DNA from: an uncultured Clostridia bacterium
GTDB taxonomy: Bacteria > Bacillota > Clostridia > Christensenellales > Aristaeellaceae
Length of the DNA: 49,806 bases
Assembly: GCA_947166705.1 (NCBI GenBank)
Contig: CAMVFE010000017.1
Location: forward strand, 1-49,806
Direction: 5' to 3'
The notes under the pieces were generated by a model, which ran no database searches, was not told the origin of the DNA, and worked only from the letters and a program-made list of their open reading frames with translations. The position numbers were made by a program, and so were the translations under genes. Shown one piece after another: positions 29,140-36,996 of the stretch. How positions within the stretch are numbered: position 1 is the stretch's first letter; every line of letters starts with the position of its first letter.

Positions 29140-30114
29140 TTACTCAGCTGCCTTGGAAATCAGCTCCAGGAATTCGCCGATTCCGATGGTCGTCGTGGCC
29201 GCCAGGTCGGCGTCCGTGGTCTTTCCGTCCTCGCCCACGGCAATCCCCGCCGCCTCGGCAAGGGTCTTTCCCGTCACGTAGGCACAGAAGCCCGCGACCT
29301 GCGTGTACCATTCGCCCTTCGGCGCCACGCCGTTCATGCCGTAGGCATCGCCCTTCTCAAGCTTGCTCAGCACTTTCTCGCCCGTATCGCCGGTTACTTT
29401 GCCCTCGGCGCTGAAAGTCGTCTTGGGCTGCACCGCGTCGATGACAATGCTGGTGATCTTGTCGCCGTTCAGCGTGATGGCCGCGTAATCCGCGTCCAGC
29501 TGTGCGGTTCCGTCCTTGTTCTCGGTGGCGGCCTTGCTGGAGGCGATGGAGGCCCGCGCGGTCAGCTTCAGGGTGTCTCCTGCCTGAGCGCCGTGATCCT
29601 CCGCCTTCTCCACGGCCAGCGCCACCGCCTCGACGAAGCTGCCGATGCTCATGGTGGTGGTCGCGGTGATTGCCTCGTCCGTCGCCTTTCCATCCGTCAG
29701 CGCGATACCGCGGATTTCCTCCACGGTTTTGCCGACGCAGTACTTCGCGAAGCCTTCCGCCTGAACATTCCACTCGCCCTTGGGCGCGGCCGCGTTCATG
29801 CCGTAGGCGTCGCCCATCTCATTCTTGGTCGGGATTGCCGCGGCCGTATCCGAGGTCAGCTCGCCCTTCGCGCTGAAGTTGATGTCCGCGCGGTAGGCGT
29901 CAATCTTGCAGTCAGCGATCACGCCGTTCTCGTCCACTGTCACCGCGGCCACGGTCACTTCGTTGCGTACCCGGCCGTCCTTGTTCTCCGTTGCATCCGC
30001 TGGGGTCCGTTCCACGACGGCCGCCAGCCCGGTCTTCAGTCCGCCTTCCGCGGACGCGGGAATCATCGCTGCCGCCATCATCAGGCAGAGCATGAGCGCG
30101 AACAGTTTTCTCAT
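29140..30114 (-). CDS. Secreted two-repeat protein, FMN-binding-like, with altered attachment motif
   Basis: 324 residues. Signal peptide 1-22 (LFALMLCLMMAAAMIPASA). Two homologous repeats of about 145 residues (26-170, 183-322): each has AAVTVDENG/AAITLNGDK, GDAYGMN..APKGEW, AGF.AYV.GKT and D-x4-AT followed by IG-x-F. Where FMN_bind proteins have D-x2-SGAT, these have DEAITAT (146-152) and DADLAAT (301-307): Asp, Ala and Thr are kept, the Ser-Gly pair is not. It may be a divergent flavin-binding protein or one that has lost the flavin. First gene of the likely unit with apbE and the FMN-binding gene. ATG with GAGGAGG. Confidence 0.75.
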   Translation of the reverse strand: MRKLFALMLCLMMAAAMIPASAEGGLKTGLAAVVERTPADATENKDGRVRNEVTVAAVTVDENGVIADCKIDAYRADINFSAKGELTSDTAAAIPTKNEMGDAYGMNAAAPKGEWNVQAEGFAKYCVGKTVEEIRGIALTDGKATDEAITATTTMSIGSFVEAVALAVEKAEDHGAQAGDTLKLTARASIASSKAATENKDGTAQLDADYAAITLNGDKITSIVIDAVQPKTTFSAEGKVTGDTGEKVLSKLEKGDAYGMNGVAPKGEWYTQVAGFCAYVTGKTLAEAAGIAVGEDGKTTDADLAATTTIGIGEFLELISKAAE

Positions 30115-30134
30115 GATTGTTTCCTCCTCAATAT

Positions 30135-30164
30135 ATAATATCTATGCGGATCCGTGTCTACCAA
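30135..30164 (-). promoter_or_regulatory. Promoter for the flavoprotein-apbE unit
   Basis: Minus strand TTGGTA (30159-30164), 18-base spacer, TATTAT (30135-30140). The -10 is only about 20 bases from the ATG, so the leader is very short. Confidence 0.6.
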
Positions 30165-30211
30165 TTCACGGTTCAGCATTCCGACCCATTTTCCTCAGGG
30201 CAGTTCTGTCC

Positions 30212-30655
30212 TCATCTGAACAGCAGCGCGCATCCGATACCCCACAGCGCGCCGACCAGCACCTCCAGGGGGCTGTGGCCCATTCTTTCCTTCAGGTCCT
30301 TTCCGTCGTCCTCCGCCGCGTTCTCCTGGAAGAACCAGTCCATCAGCAGGTTGATGGCGCTTCCCTGGCGCCCTGTTTCCCTCCTGACGCCGATCGCGTC
30401 CGTCATGACGATGAAGCACAGCACAAAGCAGAACGCGAAACTCAGGGAGTCAAATCCCTCCTGCATCCCCGCGCAGGCGGCCAGCGCCGCGACAAAAGCG
30501 GTGTGAGAGGACGGCATACCGCCCGATCCGAAGAGCAGATGCTCCAGGCTCCAGCCGCGGTGCCGCAGTCCGTCGATCAGATATTTCACGATCTGTGCGG
30601 AAAACCATGCTGCCAGGCAGCAGATCAGTGTCCGGTTTTCCAGTACGCTCTTCAA
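30212..30655 (-). CDS. Divergent PAP2 family protein (DUF212, YuiD-like)
   Basis: 147 residues from a TTG start. Small membrane protein of the DUF212 family, related to acid phosphatase/vanadium haloperoxidase fold. Signature motifs are intact: GGMPSSHTA, DAIGVRRETGRQ, and LKERMGHSPLEVLVGALWG near the C-terminus; three to four membrane segments. I reject an upstream in-frame TTG at 30706 because that codon is the -35 box of a good promoter; AAGGGGGG stands 8 bases before the TTG used here. Function in lipid or cell wall metabolism is suspected but not shown. Confidence 0.88.
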   Translation of the reverse strand: MKSVLENRTLICCLAAWFSAQIVKYLIDGLRHRGWSLEHLLFGSGGMPSSHTAFVAALAACAGMQEGFDSLSFAFCFVLCFIVMTDAIGVRRETGRQGSAINLLMDWFFQENAAEDDGKDLKERMGHSPLEVLVGALWGIGCALLFR

Positions 30656-30677
30656 TCCTTTCGCCCCCCTTACCCGG

Positions 30678-30706
30678 ATTTTATCATTCCGCGCCCGGTT
30701 TGACAA
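30678..30706 (-). promoter_or_regulatory. Promoter for the DUF212 gene
   Basis: Minus strand TTGTCA (30701-30706), 17-base spacer, TAAAAT (30678-30683) with a TG one base before the -10 (extended -10). Confidence 0.75.
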
Positions 30707-30753
30707 TACAAAGCTTTTATTCGGGAAAACACGGTGTTGTTTTTCTGTATTTT

Positions 30754-31659
30754 CTATATTCCCAGGTACTCCCGGATGGCTTTTTCCCGGTCCAGGCCGT
30801 CCTGATATCCCAGCCAGTAAAGGTCTCCGAGCTTTTCCATATCCCTTTCCAGCCTGCTGACCTTCACCTCCCGGGAGGGCGCGATCCGCAGGATCCTGCC
30901 CTCCGCGTGCAGCTGCTCGACCTCCTCGAATTCGCGGTTAGCCTCCAGGTTCATGCACCGGATTTTTTCCATGATTTTCGGATATCTGTGGTATACCTTT
31001 TCCGCCAGCGGATCCTCGCGGTTCTTCTTGCGGAATTCGATCTCCCTCGTCCGGATCACGAGAATCCTTTCGAATCCCTCGTCCAGGGCCCACCGGTATG
31101 GGATCTTGCACGCGCATCCGCCGTCCAGGTAGGGCGTTCCGTCGATTTTCACCATGGGCGCCAGATAGGGCAGCGTGGCCGAAGCGCGGACAGCGAGCAG
31201 GATATCCCCGCACTTTCCCTTTTCGAAGGCTTCCGCCTCTCCCGTCAGACAGTTGGTGGCAACCGCCAGAAAGCGCTGCTCCGTGCGGTCGAACCTTTCC
31301 CGGTCCAACGGCTCGTAGATTCCCCGCTCTTCCGTCAGGAAACCTACGTCCACGATGCTCCTGCTGTTCCGGAGCGCCTTCAGTCCCACGTATCGCGGAT
31401 CATGCCGGTAGGTCAGCGCGATCCGGGCCGAGCGGCCGATCTGTCCGGAAACGTAGTTGATTCCCGCCAGTGCGCCGGCGGAAACTCCGATCACGCACTG
31501 CAGGTTCAGGTCCCGCGTCATCATCGCGTCCAGAAACCCCTGGGTGTAAAGTCCTTTGAACGCGCCTCCCTCGAGAACCAGGCATCCCGGAACCAGCTTC
31601 TCCGAAGCCTTTCCCTGCGGAATCCGGTCTAATCCAGAATAAATCTTTTCCTGCTGCAT
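30754..31659 (-). CDS. Patatin-like phospholipase
   Basis: 301 residues. Oxyanion motif LEGGAFKGLYTQG (about 28-40), nucleophile elbow GVSAG with the catalytic Ser near 59, and DGG (YLDGGCACKIP, Asp near 188) form the Ser-Asp dyad of patatins. No signal peptide or membrane segment. Probably acts on membrane phospholipids or other acyl esters in the cytoplasm. Start at MQQEKIYSG; an in-frame TTG 21 codons upstream with GGAGG is an alternative. The DUF212 gene follows by 98 bases but has its own promoter. Confidence 0.92.
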   Translation of the reverse strand: MQQEKIYSGLDRIPQGKASEKLVPGCLVLEGGAFKGLYTQGFLDAMMTRDLNLQCVIGVSAGALAGINYVSGQIGRSARIALTYRHDPRYVGLKALRNSRSIVDVGFLTEERGIYEPLDRERFDRTEQRFLAVATNCLTGEAEAFEKGKCGDILLAVRASATLPYLAPMVKIDGTPYLDGGCACKIPYRWALDEGFERILVIRTREIEFRKKNREDPLAEKVYHRYPKIMEKIRCMNLEANREFEEVEQLHAEGRILRIAPSREVKVSRLERDMEKLGDLYWLGYQDGLDREKAIREYLGI

Positions 31660-31779
31660 CCTTCTGTGCTTCCTTCCGCCTGATGCGGCGGCCCCGCGGA
31701 TTCCGTAACCTCCCGGTCGCAAGGTCCTCCGCTCCGCCCTCTTTCCGCCGCCTCAGGTCCCGCGCGGCGCTCACTGCAA

Positions 31780-31808
31780 ATTATACCACGGCGGAAGGCT
31801 GAATTCAA
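31780..31808 (-). promoter_or_regulatory. Promoter for the patatin gene
   Basis: Minus strand TTGAAT (31803-31808), 17-base spacer, TATAAT (31780-31785). Leader of about 113 bases with no obvious fold. Confidence 0.75.
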
Positions 31809-31814
31809 ACCGCG

Positions 31815-31858
31815 GCGGAAGCAGACATTCGTCCTTGCGGAAGCAGACATTCGTCCTT
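31815..31858 (+). repeat. Perfect tandem repeat, 2 x 22 bases
   Basis: The unit GCGGAAGCAGACATTCGTCC plus TT occurs twice head to tail (31815-31836, 31837-31858). It lies between divergent promoters; its end forms part of the -35 box of the plus-strand promoter. Confidence 0.9.
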
Positions 31859-31885
31859 GCGCCGATGCGCGAAATGTGCTACATT
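31857..31885 (+). promoter_or_regulatory. Promoter for the secreted zinc-ribbon protein
   Basis: TTGCGC (31857-31862), 17-base spacer, TACATT (31880-31885). Leader about 80 bases. Confidence 0.55.
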
Positions 31886-31971
31886 AAAGGCAGAAAGAAT
31901 CGTTCCATACCGGCGTGCGTGTTCTGCCGGCTTCCCATCCTGTCTTTATTTCATGAAAGGAGTTCCCTGTG

Positions 31972-32871
31972 ATGAAAAAGTATTTGTCGTTCCTGCTCGG
32001 CCTGGTCCTCCTGGTCTCCTGCCTGTTCAGCGTCGCTTCCGCGGAAGGCTGGACCTGCCCGTCGTGCGGCACGTCGGCTTCGGGCAATTTCTGTTCCAAC
32101 TGCGGCGCGGCAAAGCCCTCGGATAATTCCGCCTGGACCTGCGCGGTCTGCGGCCACCAGAGCACCGGGAAGTTCTGTTCCAACTGCGGCGCGGCCAAGG
32201 CCTCCGCGTCTTCCTCCGCGTCTTCCTCTTCCGCCCCGTCCTCTTCCCGATCCGGAGCCATCACCAATGTATCCTGTTCCTCGCGGGACGGGGTTACGAC
32301 CATCTCCTGGGAGGATTCCGGGAACAGCGGCCCCTATGAAGTCGTTTTCACCACTTCCCAGTGGAACAACGCGGTGAATTATAACCAGACTTCCATTTCC
32401 AGGCAGCAGACCCAGGTCTCCTGCCTGATTCCCGGCGTAACCTACGAGATCACGGTCCGCAGCTCCACCGCAAGCAGCCAGACCGTGACCTACAAGGTTC
32501 CCAAATCCACCTTCACGGAGTTCACGAAGAAGGACGGCCTGACCATCAAGCCCACCTATTTCGATCTTACCGGTGATAATTACTATTCCACCTTCCGGTT
32601 CGATCTGAATTATCCGCGCCTGGCCAAAACCCGGGATTACAACTGGGTCCTGGCCCTCAGGACGCCCCTGGGCTACACAAGCTATGTGCATTACGACAAG
32701 CTGACGCTGGACAGGCAGTACTCCGGATATTACTGGGACTTTGCGATCAGCGACCATATGGATGCGGTCAAGGCAAACTTCGGGGAAATCCCCAACGGCG
32801 ACTACGTCTTTGAAGGTTATTTCAACGGATGCTATTACGGTTCCGTCACCTTCAAGGTCTATATGAGATAA
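31972..32871 (+). CDS. Secreted protein with two zinc ribbons and a fibronectin-III-like domain
   Basis: 299 residues. Signal peptide 1-25 (LSFLLGLVLLVSCLFSVASA). Then two short zinc ribbons, each C-x2-C-x10-C-x2-C (WTCPSCGTSASGNFCSNCG and WTCAVCGHQSTGKFCSNCG), a Ser/Ala-rich linker, a beta-sandwich segment similar to Fn3 (about 95-175, GVTTISWEDSG..YEVVFTT..), and a C-terminal beta-rich domain (to 299) not recognised. Zinc ribbons of this type are usual in cytoplasmic or membrane proteins; two behind a signal peptide are unusual. ATG with AAAGGAG; a GTG one codon earlier is possible. No co-directional partner is seen. Confidence 0.85.
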   Translation: MKKYLSFLLGLVLLVSCLFSVASAEGWTCPSCGTSASGNFCSNCGAAKPSDNSAWTCAVCGHQSTGKFCSNCGAAKASASSSASSSSAPSSSRSGAITNVSCSSRDGVTTISWEDSGNSGPYEVVFTTSQWNNAVNYNQTSISRQQTQVSCLIPGVTYEITVRSSTASSQTVTYKVPKSTFTEFTKKDGLTIKPTYFDLTGDNYYSTFRFDLNYPRLAKTRDYNWVLALRTPLGYTSYVHYDKLTLDRQYSGYYWDFAISDHMDAVKANFGEIPNGDYVFEGYFNGCYYGSVTFKVYMR

Positions 32872-32952
32872 ATATCCCGGTGCAATCCCCGGCCTTGGCC
32901 GATCCCTGTCTCATAGGAAAAGCTGGATTCCCTGTCGCGCTCTTCGGGCGGC

Positions 32953-34710
32953 TCAGGGAATCTCCTTTTTTTCGTCCATCTGCATCAGCATGGGGTAGGT
33001 CACGCCGTATTTTTCCGCGATATCCTTCGCGTAGGATGACCCCTCCGGCGGCGCGGTCTCGATCCGGAAGGATCGTTTTTCCCCTTCGCTCCGGACAATC
33101 AGGGACCAGGGCTTTCCCGTTCCGCTCTCCGCCTCCCCTTCCGTCAGTTCCCGGGCCAGCTTATGCATGTGGGTATTGTAGATCACGAGGGTACCCCGGC
33201 TGAGCAGGGCCTTCACCGCGTCCGCGGCGATATAGCATCCTTCCTCAAAGGATGTCGTGGAGAAGGTTTCGTTGAGCAGCAGCAGGCTCCGCTCCGTACA
33301 TTGCGCGAACAGTTCGCGGAATCTCCGGCATTCCTCGCCCAGCCGGCCCAGATCCAGCGTTTTGTCCTCGTCGGCCGGGAAATGGGTGTATACTCCGTCC
33401 GCCGGCGTAAACTCGAACGCCTCCGCCGGCACATAGATGCCTCCCTGCGCCAGCAGGAAGAGCTGGCCCGCAGCCTGGGTTACCGTAGTTTTCCCGCCGC
33501 GGTTTGCGCCCGTCAGCATATAGACCCGGTGTTCTCCGTCAAACGTCAGATCGTTCCGGACCGTCGTCTCCGGCTTTTCGACCAGCGTCAGCTTCAGGTT
33601 GTAGAATCCCCGCGCTTTCATGCCTGTCTGCCCGGCCTCCGCCGCGGGCCTGCAGCAGCGCCAGCCTGCCTTCTGCAGCTTCTCCCAGTACTCCGCCCAG
33701 CGCACATAGTACATCAGCTCCGGAATCAGGTCCGAAACCTCCCGGATGCTGACGGCCGCGTATTTGTTCTGCACCTCCCGGAGCCGGCGGACAAGCCCGG
33801 ACAGCAGATGGGTCAGCGCGGAATCCATGGTGCGGGTGATTTCCCTTCCTCCGCCGCTCTCCGGGACGGGCGCCATGGTCATCGCAAGCAGCGGATTCCG
33901 CATCGCGGCAAAGGATTTCGTCATCCTTTCGAACTCCGCCCCCTGCCTGGCCGCGTAATCATCCGCGGGATGCCAGGTCATGGCTCCGTTCCAGTCGTTC
34001 TCCGTTTCGATGCGGTCGCCCCGGGACAGGGACTCGGCGAAATGCTGCAGGAGGCCTGACCGGGTAAACGGCTTGCTGTTTACCGAAACCAGCCCCGCCT
34101 GCACCGGTTCATACCGTTCATTCAGGTTCAGGCCGACCGTGACGCTCCGCACGCTGTCCGTCGTGGCCCTGAGCCCGGCAATGTCCTTCTTCAGTCCGTC
34201 GAAGCCGCTTGTTTCCCAGATCCCGTGGATTCCCTCCCGCAGCTTCCGCAGCCCGTCGGAGTGAAGGTCGGCGTCCCGCAGGCAGGCCTCCATGGCCTCC
34301 ACGGTCTCGATATAATCCCGCAGCTCGTCGAGCCGGTGAATCAGGTCCCAGACTCCGATTCCCTCGTCCGAGGCACGCCGGACCGCGCCGAAGTCATTCA
34401 GGAACTTGACATGGTCGAGCAGCTTCATCAGCCGCTCCCGGACCTCCGGATGGTGATAGAGGTCATCAAAAACCTCCGCGCGGAAACGCGCCGTCTCCGG
34501 ATCCGACGTCACGCTGCGGAGTACCTGCAGGATCATGGCCTGTTCCTTCGGATTGGCGGAAACCTCCCGGCAGATCGTGTCCAGCCCCAGGTCATGCAGC
34601 GTTTCATCGCTCAGGCTCCTATAGACGACCCTGTCCTGGAATGGAAACAGGATGGTCAGCTTCTCCCGCTCCCCGGCGGGGAAGCTCAGCGTCTTCTGCG
34701 TCTTTTCCAT
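32953..34710 (-). CDS. MutS-related ATPase (C-terminal MutS-like domain)
   Basis: 585 residues. Residues 20-390 form a helical lever/clamp-like region with no N-terminal mismatch-reading domain. The ATPase follows: Walker A TGANRGGKTT (400-409), Walker B-like LLLLNETFSTTS (476-487) where most MutS proteins have DE, and YNTHMHKL (511-518). It belongs with MutS-like proteins of unknown role, not with MutS1 or MutS2 (no Smr domain). Own promoter upstream; ATG with AAAGGAG. Role in DNA metabolism is inferred from family only. Confidence 0.88.
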   Translation of the reverse strand: MEKTQKTLSFPAGEREKLTILFPFQDRVVYRSLSDETLHDLGLDTICREVSANPKEQAMILQVLRSVTSDPETARFRAEVFDDLYHHPEVRERLMKLLDHVKFLNDFGAVRRASDEGIGVWDLIHRLDELRDYIETVEAMEACLRDADLHSDGLRKLREGIHGIWETSGFDGLKKDIAGLRATTDSVRSVTVGLNLNERYEPVQAGLVSVNSKPFTRSGLLQHFAESLSRGDRIETENDWNGAMTWHPADDYAARQGAEFERMTKSFAAMRNPLLAMTMAPVPESGGGREITRTMDSALTHLLSGLVRRLREVQNKYAAVSIREVSDLIPELMYYVRWAEYWEKLQKAGWRCCRPAAEAGQTGMKARGFYNLKLTLVEKPETTVRNDLTFDGEHRVYMLTGANRGGKTTVTQAAGQLFLLAQGGIYVPAEAFEFTPADGVYTHFPADEDKTLDLGRLGEECRRFRELFAQCTERSLLLLNETFSTTSFEEGCYIAADAVKALLSRGTLVIYNTHMHKLARELTEGEAESGTGKPWSLIVRSEGEKRSFRIETAPPEGSSYAKDIAEKYGVTYPMLMQMDEKKEIP

Positions 34711-34807
34711 GCTTTGCTCCTTTGGACAGGGTCAGGCTGTTCCGTCCGGGAATCCCCGCCCCGTCTTTTCCGCTGATCCGGATGCTGTTCCTGCCCCGTT
34801 TTCCCTG

Positions 34808-34836
34808 ATTATAATGCATCCCTGGCCCGTCATCAA
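34808..34836 (-). promoter_or_regulatory. Promoter for the MutS-like gene
   Basis: Minus strand TTGATG (34831-34836), 17-base spacer, TATAAT (34808-34813). Leader about 95 bases. Confidence 0.8.
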
Positions 34837-34948
34837 ATTGTTTTTCATCATGCGCTTCCCGCTGCCGTTGTTTCCGAAGCAAAATAAGTCCCGGAATAAA
34901 CCCCAAAGCCCGCTAAAGGGGCTTCTTCATGCTCAGTTATAAGCAATG

Positions 34949-34978
34949 AAAAAGCCCTGAAACGCTGTGTTTCAGGGC
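34949..34978 (-). terminator. Terminator of tRNA-Leu
   Basis: GCCCTGAAAC/GTTTCAGGGC (34954-34963, 34969-34978), perfect 10-base stem with a 5-base loop; on the minus strand followed by TTTTT. Confidence 0.92.
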
Positions 34979-34981
34979 AAG

Positions 34982-35064
<83 letters not shown>

Positions 35065-35075
35065 CGGCGGGGGCG

Positions 35076-35104
35076 ATTATACCATAATCGTCCAGCCCGC
35101 GCAA
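35076..35104 (-). promoter_or_regulatory. Promoter for tRNA-Leu, inside an inverted repeat
   Basis: Minus strand TTGCGC (35099-35104), 17-base spacer, TATAAT (35076-35081). CGATTAT-GGT-ATAATCG is a perfect inverted repeat overlapping the -10. Confidence 0.75.
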
Positions 35105-35107
35105 GGC

Positions 35108-36913
35108 TTAATTGGTGATGGGGTTGTACTCGATGGTCTCCTGATACGCCCTGTAGGTGGAGGTGAAAAGCAGCTCCCGCCGGAGCTCAATCTCCCCTTG
35201 GCGCCAGATCTTCCATGTCTCGACGACATACCCCTTCCGCCCGGTGACCGTCCGCTTGCTCTCCCCGGGCTTCAGCGCCGTATTGATCTCGTATTTGACG
35301 CCCTCCGGCTGCGGAATGGTTTTGGTGGTCACGCTCTCCAGTTCGATGCTGGTATCCACCCCCAGGCTCATACCGTAAACACTGACGGATACCTTTCGGT
35401 CCGCGTAGGAAGCGATGATGAAAACGGGCCACTCGGTATTGTTTTTAAATTTGAAATCCAGGTCAGGCCAGTTGACCGTCGCGTCAAAGCCCTTTTCGAC
35501 ATAGCTGGACGGCCAGGCGTGCGGGCTCCTGTCCACGATCTCCAGGTTGGCCCTGGCCACCGCGTTGAACAGGGTGGAGCTCGTCTGGCATACGCCGCCG
35601 CCGATCTCGTCCCGGCTCTGTCCGCCGGAGATTGCGGCGGCGGGCAGGTAGCCCTTCTCCGCGGTGCGCTCGCCCGTGGCGGCGTTGAAGCTGAAAACCT
35701 CCCCGGGAAGCACGGTGGTGCCGTTGATTGCCCGCGCGCTCAGCTGGATGTTCTTGTTGCGGTTCTTGTTGTCCGTCGTTTTGGTTGTGTAGCTGGAAAT
35801 CAGCCCGAAGCTGTTCATCAGCTCCGTCCGGGTCACGTCCGCGATGCGCTTTTCGGGGGTCATGAAGACGGCGCTGAAATAGTCCCCCTGATCCAGCAGC
35901 GCCGCTATCCTTCCGTACAGCTCGTCGGGATCGAGCGAGGCGCCCGGCCTGTCCTCGGTGAAGGTGAAGGCCTTTGTGCCGAAGTCAAAGGAGGCAACCA
36001 TGCTGTTGACTGGATCCCGGTTGACATAGTTCACGATTCCCTGGCACAGCTCCTTCAGCGCCGCGTGGTCATAGCTTTTTTCGGTCCTCAGGCTGGCTGG
36101 AAAGCTCCTGAGGTCGGATGCCCGTTCAACCCTTTCCTGAAAAGGGGTCCTTCCGGTCCCTCTGAGTCCGGGGGTGTTGCCCCTTCCGAGCGCCCAGGCC
36201 TTCTCCACCGTCTCGCTGATATTTCTGCTCACCGGCACCCGTTCCGGAGTTACATGCCAGCTCTGGTTTCCCACGGTCACGGTGATATCAAAATCAGTTC
36301 CGCTCATATCCGCGCGCGCCGTCAGGGCTTCCGCCGCCTGTTCCCGGGTCATGCCGCCCACCTGAAGGTCGTCGATGTACACGCCCGGGTAGATGGCGTC
36401 CGTAAAGATTTCTTCAACGCAGGCGTCGTGCAGCCGGTCCGTTTCCTCCCGGTAAAGCAGAATGTTTCCGTTCGCGAAGGCCGCGTTGGGCAGGAAGCGG
36501 AACCGGCTTCCCGTGATCTGCGGAAGGATCAGCCATCCGCAGATCAGAATGCCCAGAAGGGAGATCACGGCGCAGGCGTTCCAGGCGCCCCGGTGCCGGA
36601 TTTGCTTCCTTCCCGGGTGCTTCGCAAACCCGGGAACCGGGCTCCCGAAGCGGTCAAAATCGTCGAACACGGAATCCGGCGCGTCCGGGAGGCCGTCCTC
36701 CTCATTCTCCGGGAAGTACCTTCTCCTTCGTTCGTTCCGCTGTTCAGCCGCGCGTGCGGCCTCGTCCCTCTCCCGCAGTTCCGGATCCCTTCCAAGCGGC
36801 TGCTTTCCGGGAAGCGCCTGCTTTTCGGGAAGCGCCCGGTTTCCGGACCAGTCCTCCTTCCCGATGATTTCCCCGTCGCCCTCGTAGAGATCGTACTTCT
36901 GTATCCTTGCCAT
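35108..36913 (-). CDS. VanW family protein with YoaR-like peptidoglycan-binding region
   Basis: 601 residues. Long charged cytoplasmic N-terminus (1-85), one membrane segment (about 88-108, NACAVISLLGILICGWLIL), then a YoaR-like putative peptidoglycan-binding domain (about 155-280, YPGVYIDDLQVGGMTREQAAEAL) and a VanW domain (about 370-500, LPGEVFSFNAATGERTAEKGY and GGGVCQTSSTLFNA). A G5-like end is not clear. Start at MARIQKYDLYEG with an AGGA site; upstream in-frame codons overlap an intergenic hairpin. Acts at the cell envelope; the exact role of VanW is unknown. Confidence 0.9.
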   Translation of the reverse strand: MARIQKYDLYEGDGEIIGKEDWSGNRALPEKQALPGKQPLGRDPELRERDEAARAAEQRNERRRRYFPENEEDGLPDAPDSVFDDFDRFGSPVPGFAKHPGRKQIRHRGAWNACAVISLLGILICGWLILPQITGSRFRFLPNAAFANGNILLYREETDRLHDACVEEIFTDAIYPGVYIDDLQVGGMTREQAAEALTARADMSGTDFDITVTVGNQSWHVTPERVPVSRNISETVEKAWALGRGNTPGLRGTGRTPFQERVERASDLRSFPASLRTEKSYDHAALKELCQGIVNYVNRDPVNSMVASFDFGTKAFTFTEDRPGASLDPDELYGRIAALLDQGDYFSAVFMTPEKRIADVTRTELMNSFGLISSYTTKTTDNKNRNKNIQLSARAINGTTVLPGEVFSFNAATGERTAEKGYLPAAAISGGQSRDEIGGGVCQTSSTLFNAVARANLEIVDRSPHAWPSSYVEKGFDATVNWPDLDFKFKNNTEWPVFIIASYADRKVSVSVYGMSLGVDTSIELESVTTKTIPQPEGVKYEINTALKPGESKRTVTGRKGYVVETWKIWRQGEIELRRELLFTSTYRAYQETIEYNPITN

Positions 36914-36959
36914 TTCCCGTTCCTGTCCTCCGGCATTTCCTTCGGGACAAAATGGATTC

Positions 36960-36981
36960 GGACGGGAACTGCTTCCCGTCC
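36960..36981 (-). terminator. Hairpin between rex and the VanW gene
   Basis: GGACGGGAA/TTCCCGTCC, perfect 9-base stem with a 4-base loop, followed on the minus strand by GAATCCATTTTG. Probably a weak terminator. Confidence 0.55.
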
Positions 36982-36996
36982 TTGCATTCATCCTTT

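Noticed and set aside
34907-34926. AAGCCC/GGGCTT stem upstream of the MutS-like gene
   Set aside because: Six-base stem next to the tRNA-Leu terminator; no separate function evident.
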